Assembly (NCBI GenBank): GCA_016930735.1 | Contig: JAFGGF010000123.1 | Span: 1-12,303 of the forward strand | Direction: 5' to 3' | Origin: Prolixibacteraceae bacterium | GTDB lineage: Bacteria > Bacteroidota > Bacteroidia > Bacteroidales > Prolixibacteraceae | DNA length: 12,303 bases | Shown here: positions 1-7,654 of the stretch, piece after piece | Layout: each line of letters starts with the position of its first letter | Numbering within the stretch: position 1 is the first letter of the stretch | Translations under genes and position numbers: made by a program | Notes under the pieces: generated by a model | Seen by the model: only the letters and a program-made list of their open reading frames with translations | Told to the model about the DNA's origin: nothing | Database searches by the model: none

Positions 1-3000
1 GCGCTGGCTTATTTCAACATTCCCCCCTACAACTGCCGGGCATTTTTTCAGATCCCCAGAAAATTCAGGATTCAATAATCCCCGTGGAATTTGTAATTCA
101 ACCGGGTTAAGCAAACCGTCATTTAAGGGGATAGGCTCATTAAGTAAAAGACGTAGAACATATATAGTAACACTGTTTACAACAGCTTCAGTTGCATTCA
201 TATTTCCGGGATGAACACCGGAAGTGCCGCTAAAGTCAATCCTGCATAATCCATCTTTAAGCTGAATGTTAGCTGAAAGTTTTGTCCCATCATCAAGGAA
301 TTCAACAGCAGAATAATTCCCATTTGGGAATTTCCGTAGGGCATCGCGCATTTTATTTGCAGCATGTTCTTTTAATAGTTTCAGATATAAATTGACCTTT
401 TTAATCCCGTAATTACTGATCATTGAAAGGAATGCCAGTTCTCCGTTTTTGTTGGCAGCAAGGGCAGCATTCAAGTCGGCTAAATTTTCTTTGATCGATC
501 GGGTTGGATATTTCCCTTCAGTCAGAATTTTTCCCATTCCATCCCAATTGACCTTTCCTTTTTTAACCAGAAAAAACGGAGAAATAACTACTCCCTCTTC
601 TTCCAGGTTTTTAGCATTGGGCGGCATCGATCCGGGGCTGATCCCGCCAATTTCGCTGTGATGTGCCCGGTTCACTACAAAACCAATCCGTTCTTTTTTA
701 TAAAAAACAGGAGTTACAGCAGTTACATCGGGCAAATGCGATCCTCCGAATGCAGGATGGTTGGTAACGATGGTATCTCCTTCTTCAAACAAAAAATTCT
801 GGATTAGCGATCGGACACAAACACCCAGGCTCCCAAGATGAACGGGAATATGTGGGGCATTGGCAACCAGATATCCGTCTGCATCAAGTAAAGCACATGA
901 AAAATCGAGCCTTTCTTTAATATTTACCGAAAGGGCAGTTCGCTGAAGCATGGCTCCCATATTTTCAGCAATAGCCATAAAACGGTTGGTAAAAAGCTCC
1001 AGTTCTGTTTCTTTTGATTGGCTGTAATCCGGCTTTTTATTTATTTCGAACTGAGAAAGAATGGCTGTATTGTATTCATCGATTGCCAATTCCCAACCCG
1101 ATTTAACATAGGTTGTACTGTATTTATCAAGGAAAAGTGAAGGTCCTGTAAAAAATGAACCGGGATTGGTTTTCTCCCTTAAAAAAACCGGTGACGAATT
1201 ATCAAGAAAATGATTCGGTTTTGCCTGTTTTTTTTCTGAAACAGATGAATGACTTTTTACCTCACTGGCTTTTGTTGAAACGATTACACGGGCAGCTTCT
1301 ATTTCGATTGGACGATTATAAACCACATGCCCGTACCTTTTTTGATATAATTTGAAGAACTGTTTTTCAAGGTCTTTTTGAGGATCATAAATAATTTCCA
1401 GATTGGAATCCTGCCCTTTTAACCGCATAAAAAGCATTTGCTGCCTGATTTCCACCCGATCTGTAGGAATTCCTTCAGGAGCCATCAGATTAAAAGCTTC
1501 TATTTCCAATTCTTTTAATATCGAAGGTATTTCGGGCTCAATAAATTTTAAATCAGATAGAACCTGCCTCTCGGCAAACCTTTCAATCCGGGCATTCCCG
1601 ATTCCGAAAGCACTTAACAATCCTGCATCATTTGGGAGGAGAATGGTTTTAATACCAAGTATTTCCGCCATATCGCAGGCGTGAAGGCCTCCTGCACCTC
1701 CAAAAGCAACCAATGTATAATCTTTTGGGTCGTAGCCCTTCGATATGGAAATTTTCCGGATGGCTCCAGCCATTATTTCATTGGCAATATCAATAAAACC
1801 ATTCAGGATTATTTCTTGGGAATTTTTAATACCTGATTTATTCAAGATTTCATTAATCAGGTTTTTCAATTTCTCTTCGGCAGCTTTTTTAAAAACCGGA
1901 ATTCCAAACCGGCTGGGATCCAGCCTTCCGGCAAGCAGGTTTACATCGGTAATGGTTAACGGACCACCGGCGCCATAGCAGGCTGGTCCCGGAAATGCTC
2001 CCGCACTTTCAGGTCCGACACACAGTTTATACCCATCGAACCAGCAAACAGATCCACCTCCTGCTGCCACTGTTTCAATGGCAATTGCCGGACTGTTAAT
2101 ACGGGCATCACCAACTTCAAGTTCATACCTGTAATCAAATCCTCCGTCAATCCGCGAAACATCGGTGCTGGTTCCACCCATGTCAAATGTGATCAGTTTT
2201 TTAAAACCAGATTGTTCACCAATGATTGAAGCGCCTACAACTCCCCCGGCAGGACCACTCAGCAAACTGTCTTTCGGATGAAATTTTTTAGCATGGACCA
2301 ATCCACCGGCGCTGGTCATGATGTGGAATACCCTGTTTCCGATCTTTTCTGAAATCCGATCAACATAGCTATGAATTATAGGAGAAAGGTAGGCATTAAC
2401 AACTGTAGTTTCAGCCCTGTTCAATATTTTAATAAGAGGCGACAATTCATAAGAAGTTGAATTAAATTTTACTCCAAATTCAGTTAATATTTTTTTAATC
2501 TCCGACTCATGAACCGGATTTAAATAGGAATTCATCAGGGTAATTGCAACCGATTCAATTCCCTGATTTAAAAGCGGCCGAATTTGACTCTTTAATTCAT
2601 CAGTATTCAGCGGCTTTAAAATATTCCCTTTGGCATTTATTCGTTCATCCACTTCCAGAATTTGATTGGTAATTTGCTTTCGCTTTTTAACTTCCATGGC
2701 AAAAATATCGGGACGTGCCTGGTCGCTTATTTCCAGCAAATCGCGAAAGCCCTTGGTAATGATCAGCAATGTTTTTGCACCCTTTCTTTCAAGCAAAGCA
2801 TTGGTGCCTTTGGTTGATCCGAGTTTAAATATCAGGTCAGGAAAATCTTCATCCAATGCCGTTTGTGTGATGAGCCTTGTACCCAAAACCGGAGCCTCTT
2901 CACCCGAAGAGATTTCAAAATTTGACCCAATCGGAATTTCAAATTCAGAAAAAGAATTGTAAAGATATAGGACCTTGTTTTTTACATTATATTTCTGGAC

Positions 3001-3237
3001 TATACTTTTAATGTCTGATTGTAAAATACTGAATTTAAAGTTTTTAAGAATATCTTTTGTAAGATTCCACGATTCAGAAATTTTAAAAGAATTATCTGAA
3101 ATTCTTTCAACAATAGTTCCGCGCAAACTTCCGTTGCTTAAAACTTTTTGCCGATAGCTTTGCCCATCATTGTCAATCCCGATACAATCGGTAAAAGTAC
3201 CGCCGGTATCAATATATATCTTGTAATTTCTTTTCAC
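1..3237 (-). CDS. Fused hydantoinase A/B (5-oxoprolinase-like) ATP-dependent amidohydrolase, 3' end cut off by window edge
   Basis: One uninterrupted frame of 1079 codons was read on the minus strand from a GTG at 3237 to the window edge. The family hydrolyses cyclic amides with ATP, for example 5-oxo-L-proline to L-glutamate or N-methylhydantoins, in the cytoplasm. Visible landmarks are the N-terminal phosphate-binding motif DTGGTFTD (residues 10-17), the second phosphate motif DMGGTSTD (352-359) and the glycine-rich FGGAGGLH (512-519), all of the HyuA half. The HyuB half begins near 741 and shows NHPAFGGSHLPD (826-837) and RAHHSEIGG (857-865). Full-length fused proteins are usually about 1250-1300 residues, so roughly the last 170-220 are missing. 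The start is GTG because the frame has a stop four codons upstream; it overlaps the transporter stop as GTGA, implying translational coupling. The exact substrate (5-oxoproline, hydantoin or other) cannot be read from sequence. Confidence 0.93.
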   Translation of the reverse strand, partial: MKRNYKIYIDTGGTFTDCIGIDNDGQSYRQKVLSNGSLRGTIVERISDNSFKISESWNLTKDILKNFKFSILQSDIKSIVQKYNVKNKVLYLYNSFSEFEIPIGSNFEISSGEEAPVLGTRLITQTALDEDFPDLIFKLGSTKGTNALLERKGAKTLLIITKGFRDLLEISDQARPDIFAMEVKKRKQITNQILEVDERINAKGNILKPLNTDELKSQIRPLLNQGIESVAITLMNSYLNPVHESEIKKILTEFGVKFNSTSYELSPLIKILNRAETTVVNAYLSPIIHSYVDRISEKIGNRVFHIMTSAGGLVHAKKFHPKDSLLSGPAGGVVGASIIGEQSGFKKLITFDMGGTSTDVSRIDGGFDYRYELEVGDARINSPAIAIETVAAGGGSVCWFDGYKLCVGPESAGAFPGPACYGAGGPLTITDVNLLAGRLDPSRFGIPVFKKAAEEKLKNLINEILNKSGIKNSQEIILNGFIDIANEIMAGAIRKISISKGYDPKDYTLVAFGGAGGLHACDMAEILGIKTILLPNDAGLLSAFGIGNARIERFAERQVLSDLKFIEPEIPSILKELEIEAFNLMAPEGIPTDRVEIRQQMLFMRLKGQDSNLEIIYDPQKDLEKQFFKLYQKRYGHVVYNRPIEIEAARVIVSTKASEVKSHSSVSEKKQAKPNHFLDNSSPVFLREKTNPGSFFTGPSLFLDKYSTTYVKSGWELAIDEYNTAILSQFEINKKPDYSQSKETELELFTNRFMAIAENMGAMLQRTALSVNIKERLDFSCALLDADGYLVANAPHIPVHLGSLGVCVRSLIQNFLFEEGDTIVTNHPAFGGSHLPDVTAVTPVFYKKERIGFVVNRAHHSEIGGISPGSMPPNAKNLEEEGVVISPFFLVKKGKVNWDGMGKILTEGKYPTRSIKENLADLNAALAANKNGELAFLSMISNYGIKKVNLYLKLLKEHAANKMRDALRKFPNGNYSAVEFLDDGTKLSANIQLKDGLCRIDFSGTSGVHPGNMNATEAVVNSVTIYVLRLLLNEPIPLNDGLLNPVELQIPRGLLNPEFSGDLKKCPAVVGGNVEISQR

Positions 3238-4556
3238 AATCCCGATTTATTTTTCCTCATTGTTTTTATCCAAACTCCACCTGAAATAATTACAGAAAGT
3301 ATAATTATTACAATCAATAACCAATTTCCCGGATTTTGTGCCGGTATAAAAATATTGAACATTGCTTTTGCAGCATTATTTAATCCGATCACTATGGTAA
3401 TTGCAATGATCAGTATTGTTGCAACGTTGAGCCATAATGGATTAACCAACCTTTCTCTCATCAGATTTTTATTGTTGATGGAAATAAAAAGAAAGATGCT
3501 TACAAAGGGTAACAGAAATCCGTTTAAAGCCTGAGCCAGGATAATTGCCGGAATTGGTTTAACATTTGTAATTGCAAAAATGATCCCTGCAATTAAAACC
3601 AGTATCCAACCCAGTCTGAAGTTCCATGAATTTGTTTCCCATTTTTTTTGGTTTCTGTTTCCAAAAACACTTTTAATGGTAATTGCCGAAGCCAGTGGTG
3701 CAGTAACCGCTGAAGTAAATCCGGCAGCAAACAATCCAAAACCGAGCATGTATTTTCCGGCCGGACCGATCTTTTGAACCAGTGTTTCGGCAAGGTTTTC
3801 AAAAGAAAAAGTTCCGATTACAGAGGTTCCGACAATCAATACTGCCATTGAAAAAATTCCTCCTAAAATTATTGCAATCGAAATTCCAAATTGCATTTCT
3901 TTTATTCCCTGCCCTTTTTTTATGATTCCCGAACCGAGGAAAAGGTTATAGGGGACAATGGTTGTTCCGATAAGACCGAGGATGAGTAATCCGGCTCCCG
4001 CTTTTTTTGGAATGGAAGGGATGAAAGCTCCTTTAATAATTTCTGCCAAAGGCATTTCAACCATAAAAGAAGTGATCAGAAAAATAATTCCCATGATAGC
4101 TACCACAATTCCCATTATCGTTGAAATAATTTTTAATGATGGAATGCTGAGAACCATAGCTGCCAGTCCCGCAATAATAAGTACTAAAGTCCATGCATCC
4201 AGATTAAATATTAATCGGGTTCCGGCAACAGCGCCTATAATATTTCCCATTTCGTAAGCAGCTGCTCCAACTACAATAGCTCCCATTACAAGGATCAGAA
4301 CTACCAGCTTTGATTTTTTCTTTTCATACTGAAAAGCAATGGCCTGCCCCAGATTTTTTCCCGAAGCAATAGTCAGCCTGGCAGCGGCTTCCTGTAAAAC
4401 CAGGCAGGCAAGGGTAGAAAACAGCAAAGCCCACAACAGACCAGTGCCAAACTCGGCTCCCGATTTGGCTGCAGTGGTGATGGTTCCGGGACCAATAAAT
4501 GCTGCCGAAACAACCGACCAGAAAAGAATATTCAGAATGCGTGATTTCGCGGACAT
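3234..4556 (-). CDS. Divergent NRAMP-family membrane transporter lacking the canonical metal ligands
   Basis: This is a 440-residue polytopic inner-membrane protein with about 11-12 hydrophobic segments (roughly 8-30, 38-58, 84-112, 121-140, 145-165, 188-212, 223-247, 265-295, 314-330, 335-360, 374-395, 411-430), as expected for the LeuT-like NRAMP fold. The TM1 block GPGTITTAAKSGAEFG (22-37) aligns without gaps to the classical DPGN...AGAQFG block, so the metal-binding Asp is Gly22 and the Asn is Thr25. In TM6 the classical MPHN reads VPYN (201-204), so the Met is Val and the His is Tyr. Manganese or iron transport is therefore doubtful. It is first in an operon with the oxoprolinase-like gene (4-bp overlap), which points to uptake of the enzyme's substrate. 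Family membership is solid; the substrate is inferred. Confidence 0.9.
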   Translation of the reverse strand: MSAKSRILNILFWSVVSAAFIGPGTITTAAKSGAEFGTGLLWALLFSTLACLVLQEAAARLTIASGKNLGQAIAFQYEKKKSKLVVLILVMGAIVVGAAAYEMGNIIGAVAGTRLIFNLDAWTLVLIIAGLAAMVLSIPSLKIISTIMGIVVAIMGIIFLITSFMVEMPLAEIIKGAFIPSIPKKAGAGLLILGLIGTTIVPYNLFLGSGIIKKGQGIKEMQFGISIAIILGGIFSMAVLIVGTSVIGTFSFENLAETLVQKIGPAGKYMLGFGLFAAGFTSAVTAPLASAITIKSVFGNRNQKKWETNSWNFRLGWILVLIAGIIFAITNVKPIPAIILAQALNGFLLPFVSIFLFISINNKNLMRERLVNPLWLNVATILIIAITIVIGLNNAAKAMFNIFIPAQNPGNWLLIVIIILSVIISGGVWIKTMRKNKSGL

Positions 4557-4575
4557 AAGTATTTTTCAGTTAGCT

Positions 4576-4606
4576 CAAATATAGCGATTCAGATTTCTAT
4601 TGAAAA
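4576..4606 (-). promoter_or_regulatory. Predicted Bacteroidota-type promoter of the transporter/oxoprolinase operon
   Basis: On the minus strand, TATATTTG (4583 down to 4576) matches the Bacteroidota -7 element TAnnTTTG exactly. Nineteen bases upstream lies TTTT (4606-4603), one mismatch from the -33 element TTTG. Transcription would start close to 4570, leaving a leader of about 14 bases before the ATG at 4556. The -33 element lies inside the perfect inverted repeat at 4599-4619. Confidence 0.45.
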
Positions 4607-4619
4607 AGCATTTTTCAAT
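4599..4619. repeat. Perfect 9-bp inverted repeat over the operon promoter, possible operator
   Basis: The arms ATTGAAAAA (4599-4607) and TTTTTCAAT (4611-4619) are perfect reverse complements separated by GCA, making a 21-bp palindrome. It covers the predicted -33 element of the minus-strand operon and lies about 45 bp upstream of its start codon, where a repressor dimer would block transcription. It does not match the Fur or DtxR/MntR consensus patterns. Operator function is inferred from symmetry and position only. Confidence 0.4.
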
Positions 4620-4751
4620 GTATCTCATCAAAATCGATTAAAAAAAGTGTGATCCAATTCGATAAATTCACGCTAATTTGTGGAGTAAGTTCGATGAATT
4701 GATGTTTTTTCAAGGAATAAAAACCTGAGAAGACAATTTTTCAATTCCTAA

Positions 4752-4759
4752 TAAGTTTG
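4752..4759 (+). promoter_or_regulatory. yifB: Candidate -7 promoter element for yifB
   Basis: TAAGTTTG fits the Bacteroidota -7 pattern TAnnTTTG exactly, 88 bp before the yifB ATG. No TTTG lies at the expected 19-21 bp upstream, so the call is weak. A second weaker -7-like element, TAAATTTA at 4812-4819, is nearer the gene. The rest of the 291-bp divergent region 4557-4847 is AT-rich and contains no gene that I can see. Confidence 0.3.
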
Positions 4760-4847
4760 GTCAAATTTGCATGAAACAATCCGAATATTATTTTTTTCGG
4801 AACATTATCCTTAAATTTAAAAAAGAAATAGCTCAAATATCCAAACG

Positions 4848-6386
4848 ATGTTAGTTAAAACCTTCGGAAGCGCAGTATTCGGAATTGATGCAGAAACCAT
4901 TACCATTGAAGTTGATGTAACCCGCGGAATCAAGTTTATGTTGGTTGGCCTCCCCGACAGTGCTGTAAAAGAAAGCCAGCAGCGTATTGAGTCGGCTTTA
5001 CGGGTTAACGGGTATAAATGGCCCAAGTTTAAAATCATTGTAAACATGGCCCCTGCAGATATCCGCAAGGAAGGTTCGGCTTACGACCTGCCTTTGGCAA
5101 TCGGAGTTTTGGCAGCTTCAAAACAAATCAATTCGGATAAACTCAGTAAATATATAATTATGGGTGAACTTTCGCTTGATGGGAATTTGCAATCCATTAA
5201 AGGAGTTTTACCCATAGCAATCAATGCCCGGAAAGAAGGCTTCGAAGGATTTATCCTGCCTAAACAAAATGCCCGCGAAGCCGCAGTGGTAGATAAGCTG
5301 AAAGTTTTTGGTGTAGAAAATATAAATGAAGTGGTTGCTTTTTTTAACGATGAAATCGAATTGGAGCAAACCTTTGTCGATACACGTGCCGAGTTTTATG
5401 CAAGAGTAAATAATGCCGAATTGGATTTCTCAGATGTGAAAGGTCAGGAAAATGTTAAACGTGCTTTAGAGATTGCAGCAGCCGGAAGTCATAACATAAT
5501 TTTAGTAGGTCCTCCCGGATCGGGTAAGACTATGTTGGCAAAACGGATTCCAACGATCCTTCCCCCGTTTACGTTAAAGGAAGCACTGGAAACCACTAAA
5601 ATCCATTCGGTTGCCGGAAAGATCGACAGGGAAACTTCGCTTATGACCCAACGTCCGTTCCGCAGCCCTCACCACACAATTTCTGATGTAGCTTTGGTAG
5701 GAGGGGGGAATTACCCTCAGCCGGGAGAAATTTCACTGGCTCATAATGGTGTTTTATTTTTGGATGAACTTCCTGAATTCAAACGGGCTGTACTGGAAGT
5801 TATGCGCCAGCCATTGGAAGACCGGAATATTACTATTTCGCGTGCAAAATTCTCTGTGGAATATCCTGCATCATTCATGCTGGTTGCAAGTATGAATCCC
5901 TGCCCATGCGGATATTACAACCACCCGACTAAAGATTGTGTTTGTGCTCCGGGCATGGTGCAGAAATACCTGAACCGTATTTCCGGTCCACTGCTCGATC
6001 GGATTGATATTCACCTTGAAGTGGTGCCGGTTCCGTTCCGTGAACTTTCGGAAATGAGCAGATCTGAAAACAGTGAAACGGTGAGGGAACGTGTAAACAA
6101 AGCCCGCCAGATACAGGCTGAACGATTTAAAGAATTTAAAGGTGTTTATGCCAATGCCCAGATGAGCTCGAAGCAGATCCGTAAATTTGTGGAACTGGAT
6201 GAAGCCAGTATGGAACTGATCAAAAATGCTATGGACAAACTGGGCTTATCGGCACGTGCTTACGACCGGATTTTAAAAGTTTCACGCACCATAGCTGATT
6301 TAGAAGGTGAGGAAAGAGTTCAGAGCCACCATCTTTCGGAAGCAATCCACTACAGAAGCCTGGATCGTGAGAATTGGGGAGGATAG
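4848..6386 (+). CDS. yifB: YifB/ComM family AAA+ ATPase (Mg chelatase-like)
   Basis: The protein has 512 residues, the usual length for the family. Family members studied in naturally competent bacteria (ComM) are ring helicases that promote branch migration of incoming DNA during transformation, in the cytoplasm. The N-terminal ChlI-like domain spans about 1-170 and begins with the typical MLVKTFGSAVFGI. The AAA+ core has Walker A GPPGSGKT (221-228), Walker B VLFLDELPEF (302-311) and sensor region SMNPCPCG (348-355). Cys352, Cys354, Cys364 and Cys366 form the conserved cysteine group. The C-terminal Mg-chelatase-type domain (about 410-505) has the sensor-2 region around SARAYDR (468-474). 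The ATG fits the family N-terminus. It is transcribed divergently from the transporter operon. A decayed second copy of its 3' end lies 1.3 kb downstream. Confidence 0.96.
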   Translation: MLVKTFGSAVFGIDAETITIEVDVTRGIKFMLVGLPDSAVKESQQRIESALRVNGYKWPKFKIIVNMAPADIRKEGSAYDLPLAIGVLAASKQINSDKLSKYIIMGELSLDGNLQSIKGVLPIAINARKEGFEGFILPKQNAREAAVVDKLKVFGVENINEVVAFFNDEIELEQTFVDTRAEFYARVNNAELDFSDVKGQENVKRALEIAAAGSHNIILVGPPGSGKTMLAKRIPTILPPFTLKEALETTKIHSVAGKIDRETSLMTQRPFRSPHHTISDVALVGGGNYPQPGEISLAHNGVLFLDELPEFKRAVLEVMRQPLEDRNITISRAKFSVEYPASFMLVASMNPCPCGYYNHPTKDCVCAPGMVQKYLNRISGPLLDRIDIHLEVVPVPFRELSEMSRSENSETVRERVNKARQIQAERFKEFKGVYANAQMSSKQIRKFVELDEASMELIKNAMDKLGLSARAYDRILKVSRTIADLEGEERVQSHHLSEAIHYRSLDRENWGG

Positions 6387-6391
6387 GAAAG

Positions 6392-6483
6392 TAATCAGTA
6401 ATCAGTCGCAGTAGGCAATTTCTACTCTCGATACAAACGAGGGGTAGTTTGAGTCTCAGGAGGCAATATTCAGATAGTAGGCA
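6392..6483. repeat. Short degenerate tandem/dispersed repeats after yifB
   Basis: Directly after the yifB stop, the heptamer TAATCAG occurs twice in tandem (6392-6405), followed by the related units TCGCAG and TAGGCA. The octamer AGTAGGCA recurs at 6410-6417 and 6476-6483. This looks like degenerate low-complexity intergenic repeat DNA. Its role is unknown. Confidence 0.4.
6422..6447 (+). terminator. Weak imperfect stem-loop downstream of yifB
   Basis: CTAC (6422-6425) pairs with GTAG (6444-6447) and CTCG (6427-6430) pairs with CGAG (6438-6441). Between them are a T-G wobble and a one-base bulge, and the loop is ATACAAA. Only three T residues follow, so if it ends yifB transcripts it is not a strong intrinsic terminator. 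Confidence 0.25.
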
Positions 6484-6500
6484 CAAAATTTAAATGTAAT

Positions 6501-6532
6501 TTTTATTATCTTTTAGGAGAAAAATAACTTTC
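6501..6532 (+). promoter_or_regulatory. Candidate promoter of the exported isomerase-like gene
   Basis: TTTT (6501-6504), 20 bp, then TAACTTTC (6525-6532) resembles the Bacteroidota promoter TTTG-N19-21-TAnnTTTG with two mismatches. It would give a leader of about 22 bases. The A-rich sequence before the ATG at 6561, with no Shine-Dalgarno site at normal spacing, is typical of the phylum. Confidence 0.3.
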
Positions 6533-6560
6533 TGATCAACCAATAACTAAACTTAAAACC

Positions 6561-7628
6561 ATGGACCGTAGAAAATTCATTGAAACATCGGGAGCTGCTG
6601 CAGGGGTGGCAGTACTTGGTAATGTAAAAAATGCTTTTGCAGAAGACCATGTAAAAACGAAACCTGTAAACGCAGGAAATTCTACCATCAAACTCGGACT
6701 ATACTCTATCTCATACGGAGGCATTTGGTATGAAGGGTCTGCCTTAAGTTTTGAAGAATTATGTAAGAGGGCCAAAGATTATGGATTTGATGGTGTGGAA
6801 CTCGATAACAAACGGCCGATGGGATGCCCTCTCGACCTGGATAAACGCAGGAGAGATGAAATGGTTAATGCACTTTTAAAAAATGGGCTTGAAATACCTG
6901 CCGTTGCTGCAAACAATGATTTTTCAAGCCCGGTTCCTGAACATCGCGAATGCCAGCTTCTTATGGTTCGTGAAACAGCCAGGCTTGCAAAAGACCTCGG
7001 TGCTAAAATCGTGAGGCTTTTTGCGGCATGGCCGGGTGTTGTAATCCATGAAGGCGTGGGAACTTACGATCTTACCCGAGGTAATTTTTATACTTTTGAG
7101 CGGCAGTACCCGTTTGCCACGAGGCTCGACCGATGGAATTTCGTTAAAGACAGCCTGAAAGAAGCTGCTCGTTTCGGCGAAGAGTTTGGAGTAATAATGG
7201 CTCTGCAGAACCATGCGCCGCTGATTAAAACATGGCGCGATACTTACGACCTGGTTAAAGAGGTCGATTCCCCCTGGTTGAAAATTTGCCTCGACCTGCC
7301 GATAATGGACAATCTTGATAAAGATTATGTGGCCAATGCCGTAAGGACTGTTGGAGATCTTCAGGTGCATTCCCATTTTGGCGGCGAATATTACCGCAAC
7401 AAGGATGGGAATGTTGTTCCGGTGATTTTGGATTATTATGCCGGTGGCAAAAATCCGGATTACGAACACTATATCGGGTTAATGGATGAAATTGGTTATA
7501 ATGGTTATTTTACATTTGAACTGTGCCACCCGGTTTTAAATGAAGACCATACCCGTGCAGGTATCAGTTATGTCGATAACCAGGTAAAATTAGCCAGAGA
7601 ATTTCTCGGAAAGATAGTGGGCAGATAA
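6561..7628 (+). CDS. Tat-exported TIM-barrel sugar phosphate isomerase/epimerase-like protein
   Basis: This 355-residue protein is of the xylose isomerase-like TIM barrel (AP endonuclease 2) family, whose members isomerise or epimerise sugars and inositols using a divalent metal. It opens with a twin-arginine signal RRKFIE (3-8), a hydrophobic stretch (10-22) and a likely cleavage site after AFA (25-27), so it should be periplasmic. Barrel landmarks are GFDGVELD (75-82), KIVRLFAAWPG (149-159), MALQNHAP (213-220), CLDLP (243-247), QVHSHFGG (268-275) and FTFELCHP (317-324). By family pattern the metal ligands would be residue 216, Asp245, His270 or His272, and Glu320; residue 216 is Gln instead of the usual Glu. 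The reaction and substrate cannot be named. It lies between intact yifB and a yifB remnant, suggesting it arrived with a recombination event. Confidence 0.85.
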   Translation: MDRRKFIETSGAAAGVAVLGNVKNAFAEDHVKTKPVNAGNSTIKLGLYSISYGGIWYEGSALSFEELCKRAKDYGFDGVELDNKRPMGCPLDLDKRRRDEMVNALLKNGLEIPAVAANNDFSSPVPEHRECQLLMVRETARLAKDLGAKIVRLFAAWPGVVIHEGVGTYDLTRGNFYTFERQYPFATRLDRWNFVKDSLKEAARFGEEFGVIMALQNHAPLIKTWRDTYDLVKEVDSPWLKICLDLPIMDNLDKDYVANAVRTVGDLQVHSHFGGEYYRNKDGNVVPVILDYYAGGKNPDYEHYIGLMDEIGYNGYFTFELCHPVLNEDHTRAGISYVDNQVKLAREFLGKIVGR

Positions 7629-7654
7629 TTAAAGAAATGAAAACCTTGTTAGTA

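Noticed and set aside
3148..3534. Plus-strand open frame of 128 codons opposite the transporter 3' end
   Set aside because: It lies antisense to well-supported transporter and oxoprolinase coding sequence, and its hydrophobic composition mirrors the transporter on the other strand.
6924..7469. Minus-strand open frame of 181 codons inside the isomerase-like gene
   Set aside because: The plus-strand gene has clear family motifs throughout; the antisense frame shows no recognisable domain or start context.
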